The position numbers and the translations under genes were made by a program. Source: Hippopus hippopus (taxonomy: Eukaryota > Mollusca > Bivalvia > Cardiida > Cardiidae). Taken from it: 64,000 nucleotides of DNA. Each line of letters opens with the position of its first letter. Positions within the stretch are counted from its first letter, which is position 1. Positions 42,259-52,600 of this stretch are shown one piece after another. The notes under the pieces were generated by a model. That model had not been told where the DNA came from. It did not search any database and saw only the letters and a list, made by a program, of their open reading frames with translations. The DNA lies in the NCBI GenBank assembly GCA_946811185.2, contig OX328109.1, positions 44,314,129 to 44,378,128 on the forward strand. The letters are read 5' to 3'.

Positions 42259-43563
42259 ATGAAGCGTTATAAAATAACTTTACCACAAAACAGACATTAT
42301 ACAAGAAACAAACCTTTACCATCATGGCGTTTGATATTTGTGATTTTCACAGCCGGGTACATCTTGCTCGTGTCAAGCATTGCAGTTTATCTTTTTCAAC
42401 GTGGCTTCTTCTTGAGAAATCAAGGTTCTTTTACAGTTTTTGATGCCAATTACACAACGACAGTTGTTCCAACTGTGCGCGCATTTGTGGATTTTCCAAA
42501 CAAAATGGACAATAGGTTACCGTGTTTCGGTCCCGAAACCCTAATTGTAAACGATACATCGAAACAGATCATTTCTGGTAAGCCATATTTAAAAGAAAAA
42601 GAAATAGAAAAGATTGTACATTATTTATCAAAATTCAAATCAGATTCATCCAAACACGAGACTGTTTTACACGTTCCCGACTGGACGAAGAAGTTATTTG
42701 ATGATGCCAATGAAACGGTTGCAAGAACTAGTGATACAGTCCAGGCGTCACCATATTTTTTGACGGCAGTTGTCCGACTCCGGCTTTACGAGGAAGACAA
42801 AGCTAGATTAACAATGGCGGAACTGAAACAATGGATACATTATCAATTCTGGGCCGGAGTGGAACATATTTATATTTGTAATCATTTTCTGAAGGAATCC
42901 GAGAGGATAGAGCCACACTTAACAAGATACATTAAACTTGGTGCCGTCACTGTGTACCCTTGGACCTCTATATCAGCGGTTCCGGGTTCTGCATCGTACA
43001 ACCATGACAATGCAGCAAATCAAGATGGTTGCTACAATTACGTGCTAAAGCATCATTCCAAAGAAACAATATGGCAGTATAATATGGACATGGACGAATA
43101 TCCCTTTGTTCCCAGTGATCAGTGTGAAGGATTCTTTAAACGATATTTGTTTAATCTAGAACAAGCACAGAGAAAAATGCAAGTGACACAAATCAAAATA
43201 AGAAATTTCATAATGAAAGGCGTTGGGGATCGAAAGCGTGACATGTCAATAGACCGAATTAACCGTATTGACCGTAAGGAATCAAATCCTTTGGTGAAAC
43301 CATGTTACAAACCTCAATATACACAGAAAGTTGGGACCCACGGGGTTACCTCGACGGGTCGAACCCTAATGCCAAACGCCAATGATATTGCTATGATACA
43401 CTATTGGGGGTCTAGGGATCAGAATTGGGGACCTGATACCGAAAAGACTATACGTGAAACAGTGGAGTTTAATGTTGTGAGAGAAACGATCGCGGTAAAT
43501 GTGAGACATTCGTTGCTAAGTTTTGCGGATTTTCAGGGATTCAATTCGACATCCGGACCTTAA
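42259..43563 (+). CDS. GT92 (DUF23) family glycosyltransferase, type II membrane protein
   Basis: Single-exon ORF of 434 aa. A short basic N-tail (MKRYKITLPQNRHYTRNK) precedes one membrane span at about residues 24-48 (LIFVIFTAGYILLVSSIAVY), giving type II Golgi topology with a lumenal catalytic domain at about 165-420. Family features are TAVVRLRLYEEDKA, the amphipathic LKQWIHYQFWAGVEHIYICN, the metal/sugar-nucleotide-type acidic motif YNMDMDEYPFVPSD (DMDEY, 277-281), KVGTHGV and NDIAMIHYWGSR. Sequons are at N64, N98, N151 and N429. Known GT92 members such as nematode GALT-1 add galactose to core fucose of N-glycans; the substrate here is not deducible. The ATG at 42259 has A at -3. The stop TAA is part of the TTAA bordering a MITE-B. 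Confidence 0.9.
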   Translation: MKRYKITLPQNRHYTRNKPLPSWRLIFVIFTAGYILLVSSIAVYLFQRGFFLRNQGSFTVFDANYTTTVVPTVRAFVDFPNKMDNRLPCFGPETLIVNDTSKQIISGKPYLKEKEIEKIVHYLSKFKSDSSKHETVLHVPDWTKKLFDDANETVARTSDTVQASPYFLTAVVRLRLYEEDKARLTMAELKQWIHYQFWAGVEHIYICNHFLKESERIEPHLTRYIKLGAVTVYPWTSISAVPGSASYNHDNAANQDGCYNYVLKHHSKETIWQYNMDMDEYPFVPSDQCEGFFKRYLFNLEQAQRKMQVTQIKIRNFIMKGVGDRKRDMSIDRINRIDRKESNPLVKPCYKPQYTQKVGTHGVTSTGRTLMPNANDIAMIHYWGSRDQNWGPDTEKTIRETVEFNVVRETIAVNVRHSLLSFADFQGFNSTSGP

Positions 43564-43756
43564 CCCGTTGGCTGCTAAGCGCGACTAACTGACCTTTTGC
43601 GGGCAGTGTAGATCAAAGATCAGACTGCACAGAACGTGCAGTCTGATCTTTGATCTACACTTTCCGATAAGAAAATACTGTCTCCAAATCATCAAGTTCG
43701 GGTTTTTACTATCGGCTTAAAAGTTTCATTTCACTTAATAAGCAGGATAAGAGTTA
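43560..43756 (-). mobile_element. MITE-B copy forming the GT92 3' UTR start
   Basis: TTAACCCGTTGGCTGCTAAG start, palindrome with core GACTGCACAGAACGTGCAGTC, end GATAAGAGTTAA. The TTAA at 43560-43563 contains the GT92 stop codon. Confidence 0.9.
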
Positions 43757-43856
43757 ATTCAGACAGGGATATTTTTACATTCCGAAATCTCTCATTTGAT
43801 TGGTCCATGTATAGGGGTTTCACGCCGCTTTAAAAATATTCTTGTGGGAGAACAAA

Positions 43857-44104
43857 TATGAGCCATGCCATGTGAAAAAGGGGCTGAATGCACCTGTTAA
43901 AAAGTATCGACTCATGTTAGTCCGCCCAGGCTAACCTGGGTAGAAACTTTTTGCCATTGATCTATTTTCTGCATGTCATTCTACCTCCAGATCCATTGTT
44001 AGTAAAAGTTGAGTTTTATGGATGCGTAATGATGTGATGACTTGCTTGGTGTAATGCATCACGGAGGTACATTAAACCCCCTTTTGCCAGAGCATTGTTC
44101 ATAT
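43857..44104 (-). mobile_element. MITE-C copy
   Basis: ATATGAGCCATGCCATGTGA and CCAGAGCATTGTTCATAT termini. The inner palindrome is eroded (GTCCGCCCAGGCTAACCTGG). Confidence 0.75.
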
Positions 44105-44460
44105 ATTAATGTGTTCCGCAATTAAATGTTACTAGCGGCCTTGTACCGCCTTGCCAATACACCGCCAAAATCTCGATTTCGGTGCAATCTTTATGAGTAC
44201 AAATTAAATCACCTTTTGCATAAATGATTTTGTTTTATCACATAAAACCTTCCCCGGCAGTGTATTAAACTCATGACTTATTTTTGATAATACACTACTA
44301 TATTATCGTTTTTTGGGTCCCGGTTCTGATCAATTTTCAATCATGAGCGCGTGAAGCTTGAGAAACCAACCACAGTAAATGCCGGAATTTTTACTACTAC
44401 GCAGTTTCGCGGAAAAATGACGTCATAGTTGCTATGCGTATGCGCGTGGACACTTTTTGA

Positions 44461-44900
44461 TTTTCGTGTTTAATAAAAAGCAAGATGTAGGGAAAGCTTT
44501 TCTAAAAACAACCAAATAATGTATTATCATTTTTATCAAACGAGTTGACTAAAATTGTATGACGCGAGCCTTGGCGAGCGTCAAATACATTTTAGTCAAC
44601 GAGTTTGATAAAAATGATAATACATAAACACGAATGTGAGATTCTACTTATCACATAAAATGAATGACAGACAAAAAAATATCCTGCCTCGTCACCTTTT
44701 GTCTATATACCGTTCACGGGTCCATTTTCATAATTGTAGTTGGGTTTCGAATGTGTAAATACACAAGTATATAGATAGCTCCATGACATTTACACCGAAA
44801 GTAGAATAAAACAGTCTCTAGAGGTGGTAAGTGCAACTAATTCAGCAATTTGGTTGTTTTTAGAAAAGCTTTCGCTACATTTCTTGCTTTTTATTAGGAC
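44461..44900. repeat. Nested palindromes (fold-back family E and outer arms)
   Basis: Inner: 44517-44571 pairs with 44574-44631 (TGTATTATCATTTTTATCAA...), centred on GCGAGCCTTGGCGAGCG. Outer: TAATAAAAAGCAAGATGTAG...AAAACAACCAAAT at 44468-44515 is repeated inverted at 44852-44898. Confidence 0.75.
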
Positions 44901-44984
44901 AAAAGCCTCATAGGACAATAGCCCCAATTGCCAACTGCAACGAAAACGTATACGGTTCTATACTGTAATTACGAGTAAAAATTT

Positions 44985-45180
44985 AAATTGTCCGTGCTCA
45001 TTCTCCACTTTTCCTATTTTCTTTCCCATTTTCTTTCTTATGTCTTGTTATGGTATTTGCTTATTACATTGTAGTACTATTTATTTTTGTTTAAATGACC
45101 TATTAATTTGTAATACGAATGTGTACAATACGAAATGCATGGCCAAGTAATAAATAGAATCTTGAATCTTTCATCCTTTC
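44985..45180 (+). repeat. Possible LINE 3' end or unrelated transcript tail
   Basis: Ends in AAGTAATAAATAGAATCTTG and AATCTTTC, a pattern often seen at non-LTR retrotransposon 3' ends. An AATAAA at 45150 could equally be a poly(A) signal for the plus-strand gene. No ORF supports either reading. Confidence 0.25.
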
Positions 45181-45284
45181 TTTCACAGTTGTATCAAGCA
45201 AATACATGTAAAAAACCACTGTCAAACAATTACTTATTGACCAATTTATTAATTTTGTTGTTCTTTGCTTGCCGGTGAAACATG

Positions 45285-45933
45285 AACTGGTGTTTCAACG
45301 AACATTAAGGTAAAACTTTTGAAAACACGACGGAAGAAGGAGCAAATGCCGGTAACCAGCAGTTGATACTTTTCCCACAATCATTTCTACTCTTTTGCTT
45401 CGACCCTTTACCGCTTAATCCCGTGCACTAAAGACCTCAAATAAAAGGCCTTTAAAAACATTAAGGGAATTGGGAGAAAATTCTGGTAAACAGTGTTTTC
45501 TACTTTACCAGAATTTTCAGCCTTTTCCAAAACACTTTCCACTCTTTCACAGACGAATTAAATTATTTAAGCCACAACAAACTTGCCATCTGCAAATGCT
45601 CTAGGCTTGGACAAGTCTAGAATTGTATCATCTAGTAATGGCTGAAATAACGTATCGATTATAGTAACACGTGTTTTAACATGGAAAAAAGAGCTGTTCT
45701 GGTAAAAGAGGTTTTTATGCGTGATACCAACAAAGGCAACGTAAGATTATGGATCCATAAAGTCTATATTGCCTAACAACTGACGGCATCATTCGATAAA
45801 CTGGTCTTTGGACATGCGTAAAATTGACCAATAGCAAAAAGTTTCGGCCCAGGTCAGCCTGCGCGGACTGCGCAGGCTGACCAGGGTCGATACTTTTTGC
45901 AGATGTTTCAAGCCCACTTTTCAAAGGCATGAC
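45285..45933. mobile_element. Decayed MITE-A pieces, then MITE-C copy (45680-45933)
   Basis: MITE-A-like hairpins at 45310-45390 and 45405-45640 (CATCTGCAAATGCTCTAGGC). The MITE-C has palindrome CAGCCTGCGCGGACTGCGCA and end CAAAGGCATGACTTAA. Confidence 0.65.
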
Positions 45934-46282
45934 TTAAATGTATATGCTTTCTATTTATACTACAAGTTTTCACAAAATTCAGAAGACTTAGTCGTAATTA
46001 TACAACCCCTTAATAATCTTTCTTGACGTTTTTACATCCTTGTTCCCTATTCACAAACCATTCTTGGATAACATTCTCAGTCTTATTCTCAAAGATTTTC
46101 TAAATTTGAACCGTAACACAATTTCTTATTGGCTAAACCAATTTAGCCAATCATAATCTGCGTTACTTCCTAAATCTATCACAAAACAAGGAATTCAGCT
46201 TAAAATGTTGTTGAATATGGTCCCTTAACTGCTTAAAGGACTTTTGTGCATCTTTGGGTCCAAACTGATGCAAATGCACGTT

Positions 46283-46333
46283 TTTTTTTTGTTTTTTTTT
46301 TTTTTTTCTTCTTGGGGGGGGGGGGGGGGGAAA
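46283..46333 (+). repeat. Poly-T / poly-G homopolymer tract
   Basis: Long T run followed by about 17 G. The exact length is error-prone in sequencing. Confidence 0.7.
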
Positions 46334-46481
46334 GAGGAGGGGGCTATAATGCTATAATGTTATGTACAACAACATCGCTTATAGTGAATCCGAGAACAGA
46401 CTGAATGTTCTCTATAGTTTGATATTGATTAATATTGTCCACAACAGCCCCATATTTGCCCCAGAGTTAACTTTTTCCACA

Positions 46482-46607
46482 TCAGATGGCGCTGTTTTGC
46501 ATATCAAACGAATCAATGTCCTCCTCAACCAGCGTGACCTTGTTCAGATCCTCACGTGACGTCAGCTGATGTTTGTGCAACACAGGCTTCAATGTATGTT
46601 GTAACCT
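46482..46607 (-). CDS. SLC6 last exon (cytosolic C-tail)
   Basis: Acceptor TGTTCACAG. 41 codons from [20 protein letters not shown] to [10 protein letters not shown], then TGA. It joins in phase 0 to NGSLKE, giving the family's SLKxRLQ transition. An alternative acceptor 2 nt downstream would break the frame. Confidence 0.9.
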   Translation of the reverse strand, partial: RLQHTLKPVLHKHQLTSREDLNKVTLVEEDIDSFDMQNSAI

Positions 46608-49600
46608 CTGTGAACAGATGAAAAATATGAATTACTAGTGTTGAGAACGGGAGAAAAAACATTCTGTGAAAAAAAGAGTTGTGAAAAGAAACTTCTAAAG
46701 TGTGAATCATGTGAACAGAAATAAGAAAAGTTTGGTTATTGTGATAAGAAGGAGGCTACGGTAAAAGTGTTCTGGAATGAACTAACTAAAGCACTTGTAT
46801 ATTGGACGGAACCGCCTGAGGTATGAAAGTTGTAAACGGAAATATGTTTAGTGTACGTACTCTGAACATCTAATAAGTACATTGTGAGTTTTATGAATTG
46901 AAATGTACTTGTAGTTAGAGCGTTTACAAGCGTTTTGAACGGAAATCAAGAAAAAAACAAAACGAGTTTTATTTAAAGACATAAACTGTGTGTGTTGTGA
47001 ACGAAAATACATGTAATTGAAGTGTGACTTTTATGACGAAAAATAATGAAAATGTGATTCTGTGAATGCACATTGCTGAAGTATGGTTGTTATAAATGAA
47101 AGCACTAAAATGTGAGTGTTTTGAATTCAAATACCTAAAGTGTGTTGTAAAGGGAGATTAGTAAAATGCAGTTTGAATGGAAATAAACAGATTGCGAGTG
47201 TCGTAAATAAGTAACATGTAAGTGTTTTGACAGAAATAACTTAATTGTTAGTGTTGTACATAGAATAACTGAAGTAAGAATAGATTGTGAGTGTTATTTT
47301 GGAAGTTGTGAATTTGGTATATTTAGAATTTTTGTCATGAACCATCATTAATACAATCATCTTTTAAAGCGCTAATAAATACGACAAATATGTGTATTTT
47401 TTCTGCAAGGCCTAGAGAAACTGAATAATTATATTTGTTAAGTGATACAATTTGGCGTTTAGGCAGGGGAATTGTCGTTCTGCAAACGGGAAATCCGCCC
47501 TTTTTCTTTACAAGAGACAGACATAACGTGATCGTACGTAAGGAATACAATCCAGCATCACTGATGTGTGTAATTAGTCATGTGACATTCCCACAGACCT
47601 TTGCAAATTATGAGCGCGAAAATTTGAAAAAAAAAAAAGGCTAGAGATGCAAATCAAAAGGTGAGTGTTGTGAACAACAGAAAAAGTTGCCAGAATTGTT
47701 TCATTGCCAGTTAAACATTTTATAACTGTCTTTGACGAATAATTAAAAAAAAAAATACAAGTTTCCTCACACGTGCTGGTAGTTTCCTCTATGTATTTTC
47801 ACCCATATAAAAGCAAACGCCATAAGCCTGCACCTACCTCTTTTAAGCTCCCATTGGCTTCAAATAGTCTATAAAAAGCAACAACCGGTATCCAAATAAT
47901 GGATGCTGAGGCCATCATCCAGCCAATGGCAATCGCCCATTTTGGGTAGTTGTAAGACACCGACTTCCGGTCGTATGTTAACTCCGAATAGGAAAATACG
48001 CCAAGCACAAACAATCCCTGACACAAAATGAAACAACACATATACGATATTGGGTAAGTAGTCATTTTTCAATGTTTTTTTTTTCATCTAACTACTCATT
48101 CAAAAAACGATAAAAAGAAAACGATGTTTTGCCGAATTTTTATCGTTTTGGAAGGACCTTTAGATAAAAACAAACAAAGAAACAAAAAAAACAAAGAATG
48201 AATATGAAGATGATATTTTATTTATACAGGGTGACCCCAAAAAGATGCCACCCATAAAATCGTTAACAAAATTCACAATCCTTTCTGGAATCCAACCATA
48301 TTTTGTACAAATGAACTTCAGTCTATGCCTGACGTGTCCACCAAGTTTCAGCCATGAATGTCCAACAGCCTTTGTTTTAGGTCTATTCCATGATATGCTC
48401 CAAATGTGCACCTTTGCATTGCAAGCGACATGCAAAATTGACAATAACTCTGACACACTCGTCCCTCGGTATTGATCGCTAAGAGTGAACTCAAAGAATA
48501 ATCTTCTGGGGGACAACCACACCAGGAGATTGTCTGCAGAGGCCTGGCTGCCCTCCATCAGGTACACTGTATGAGTTGCAATATCAAAACATGCGATCAT
48601 TGGTCCGTACTGGTTTGAAGACCAGAATGAACGGTCAATCAATATCAATACTGAGCGCAACCTAGTCGTTGTTAAGAAGTTTTGGGCAGACGAAGAGGTG
48701 TTGTTAGAGATGAAGAGTGGTTTCAAGAGGATGGAGCAACTCTCGAACTTCAAATGACTCGTTGGAATGGCAGCTGGAACACTTTGGTGATCGTCTTATC
48801 AGTAGGAGGTGTCATCCTGAATGGGCTTCTCACTCACTGGACCTTAACCCCCCAGATTTATTCCTGTGAGGTTATCTCAAAGATAATGTCTATCAGAACA
48901 ACTCCTAGACTATTCCTGAACTGAACAGGGCCATCATGGCCAAAATCAGGGCATTACTGAGGAAGGAGTGTATGTCAGAGTTATTCACAATTTTGCATGT
49001 TGTACCCAGGTGTGCTTGCAACGCAGATGTGCACATTTGGAGCATATCATGGAACGGAGATAACACAAAGGCTGGTGGACATTCATGGTTGAAACTTGGT
49101 GGACACCTCAGGCATAGACTGAAGTTCATTTTTACCAAATATGGTTGGATTGCAGAAAGGATTGTAAATTTTATCAACGATTTTGTGTGTGGCATTTTTT
49201 TTTTTGGGGGGGGGGGGTGCGGGAGTCATCCTGTACCATAATCGAGTAAATTGCTTGTTTCGCCCCAAATAATGCTCATACTGACATTTCTTTACAACAA
49301 GGAAAGTGGAAAAGTGTGTGTAGCGGCTCCCTACATCAAATTGTAGATCCTAAAATGTACCTGCCTGGATTCGAAATAAATTGATCTGGCATTTTAAGCA
49401 CCTTTCTAGGAAAAAAAAATAAATAAAAAAGTAAAAAAATAAAAATGACGAGTAAAACTTATTTCTCTACAGAACAGAGTTTTCATTTTAGTAAACAAGT
49501 TGTCAAGGATTTTATGATCTCATTATACAAGAGATATTATACAACAAGTGGGATATAACAAAACTTTCCAAACCATTGATATTCTCTGTATTTACCGACC

Positions 49601-52600
49601 ATTCTAGCCTCATTCTTATCTTATTCTAGATTTAGAAAGTAACGCAACTTCTGATTGGCTAAAGTATTTGGTCAATCAGAAGTTGTATTACATGTACTTA
49701 AAAATCTAAGAATTAAAAAAAAAAACTCTTCAAAACAAGACTGTTCTTAGTAATGCTTTGTGAATATAGGTCCTGCTTTTCCTGAGATGGTATAAGGAAA
49801 GAATAACATTCCCATATATGCATCATGAACCGTATCAAATAACGTGTTTTCGCCATACTGATAGAACATCAGTGGTGTTTTCGACATGTAATCTTTCGAC
49901 AATTTCAAAATTAAAAGGCCATTTCTGTTATCTGTTTTTGTAAAACTTCATTTAGACTTGCAGAAAAGAAAATCTAGTTTGGATTCGCTGTATGATACAA
50001 AGCAAGAAAATTAAAGATGTTACCAAAGTGAACGCCGGTGTCAAAACTGTCCAACAAACTTTGATAAGCGGAAACACTTGGAATCCATACATTAACTCGA
50101 GATTCTTTAGGTATCGATTAATTCCTGAAAATGAAGGAAACGAAATATTTAAGAACTTAGACTGATGTTTTATGAAAGAAAAGCATAAAAAAAGTGAAAA
50201 TGAAACTGTAAAAGGTTTACTAAAATCAAACAAGTGACAAACAGGTCCCGGAACATCGTTTCAGAAAAGTTTAGAATCAAGGTTTGAGGCAAATCATCAA
50301 AATTCAAACGATCCAGTCCTACTTCTTTTTAAACGATACTAAAAAAGACCTACACGCTTTCATGAGTTACTTATTGTTCAAGTTCATAAGTGTTATTTCA
50401 GTATTTCGTCTTTGCCTTTTAGAGGCAGTAATGTTTTATTGTCCAGCTAAAGAAAAAGTTATCCGCTAGAATACTAACGAAATGAATAAAGCAAGCTTTA
50501 GTCCAATATGGGTTCATGGGTAGTAAAAAGTAAGTGTATTCAAACTCACACTACAAAGGTCAGCATGTTCATAAATTTGTTGTCAAGTAATGATAATTTT
50601 TCGAAAAAAAAAAAAAAAATCTGTAAAATCTTTGTTCATAATGAAACTAAACACTGACTGTTTGTTTGTTGGGTGTTTTACGTCGTTTTCAAGAGTATTT
50701 CAATTACAATACGGTGACCAGTGCACCATGTTTTCCTGACGTCTCTTTTACCAGTACATGTACTTGAAGCAACGGTGCTTTCAAAGACCAAGTGATCATA
50801 TTGTTAAGCGTGTTGTGGATTGGTTCCTGTCACAATGACTAGCATCAAGCATCTTCAGAAAGAGTTTGACCAGTCCGGAACTTGAACACACTACTGTGGG
50901 ATCACAATCCCAGTGTGTTAATGACTGCGTAACGGATGCTTGGCAAATCAATATGACGAATGACATTTCATTATCATTTCTTCTTTTTGCCCCATCTTAT
51001 TTTCTTTATGTGCCTAAAAATAACAAACTGTAACTGTTGTTCAAAGTCTTCCTTACTTTGCATGGAAACTATGTTCTTTGAGACAGACGGATCATAAAGA
51101 AGTTACATAGTTGCTTTGAATATGCACATGCATATTGGAAATGCATTTACTTTTTTTAAAATCATTTATGCTGTCTTCACGCAATTTGTCCACTTTATTC
51201 TGTAAGATTATTTGACTTGAGGTCGTGGGTGTGCTTTAAAAGTTTCTTCAAGATATCTACGCATACATTTGTACATGTGTTTACATTTCTAAAACAAATA
51301 AGATGATGTTCAGAAATTTTGTATATTGTATTCTACACTCAGCAAAACTTCTAATCGGCCACTTTTATTTTTCCTGTAAATTCGACCAAGTAATAGACTG
51401 TAACTAAAAATAAATGGTAACATACATCTGAGCGTTAGCTATGTTGCTGTAATGAAAAGATTCTCGATTTTGCCAACAGAAGGTATCTCTTTTTCAAAAA
51501 AGGGAAAACACATTGTTTGATGTCTATCAGCCAAAATGGGTTAAAAAGAGAAGCCTTAATTACTGAAATTTTGTGAGCAGTAAGAAAAACATGAAATAAA
51601 TTTCTACACAAAATTATAAACCGAGAAAATAAGCATGAAGTTTTGGATTTTCAATTTTCGATGTTCAGTGAATGAATATTAAGTAAGTTCCTTTCAAAGT
51701 GCAAGTCAAAAATTATTTTCAGACTTGGGCTGAGGGATGCTTCTACACTGGTCAGTTATTCTCCAAAACCTCAAACCAAATGAACTGTCGCTTTTCTAGA
51801 CAGCGACTGCCAAAAAAAGGTCTACGGGGAATTCCAGTTTAAAAGTGGCCTTTTAGAACTTTTGTTGAGTGTATAGATAAAGATAGCATTGTTTTTTTCA
51901 CATATATCCACATTTGCCAAATGACTTCTCTTGTGGGTTTTCTCTCGACTCCCGATTTTGCAGTCAAAAAAGCACCATTAAATTGTTCTATACACTTAAT
52001 GTCTGCTTAAATATTGCTAAGGCAAAACTTTGACAGGTGCACTGTCGCAGCACAGTACAAAGTTCTTATATATGAACTATACAAATGGGTAACATAGACA
52101 AAGTTTTAACCAAAGTGCGGACAATTCAGAGCCAGGCCGCAAAATGTATTTCCGGGTCAAAGTGTAAATCTCTAACGCGCATGCATCGGAGATTTACTTT
52201 TCATCGCGGCAATACATTATTTGTTGACAGTGATGCGTCGTGTAGGCCTACTTCCGTTTGAACACTGTTTCAATGATAGGCTAAATGCCTGACTTAATTT
52301 TTTTGTTAACACGTATGTGTCTTACACATGGATATATATTCATACCATAAACATACGAGATGGTGATCATTTCTATCAAGGCTATCACGAAGATCGTTCG
52401 GCTAACCGAGTAGTAGTCAAAAAGCTGAAAAACGTACATACCCCCCTGTGGAAAGGGGCGTGGTCAGCATGTTAATTAAATAAACAAGGATAGAATAGAA
52501 CAAAATTACTTACAGGTAATATCTATCATGAATATGATGATGATGAAGATAATGATGATGATGTTGATGATGATGATCAGGGGCGTAGCTAGCCCAAAAC

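Noticed and set aside
48670..48955. Active transposase gene
   Set aside because: In-frame stops and frame shifts separate the catalytic motifs.
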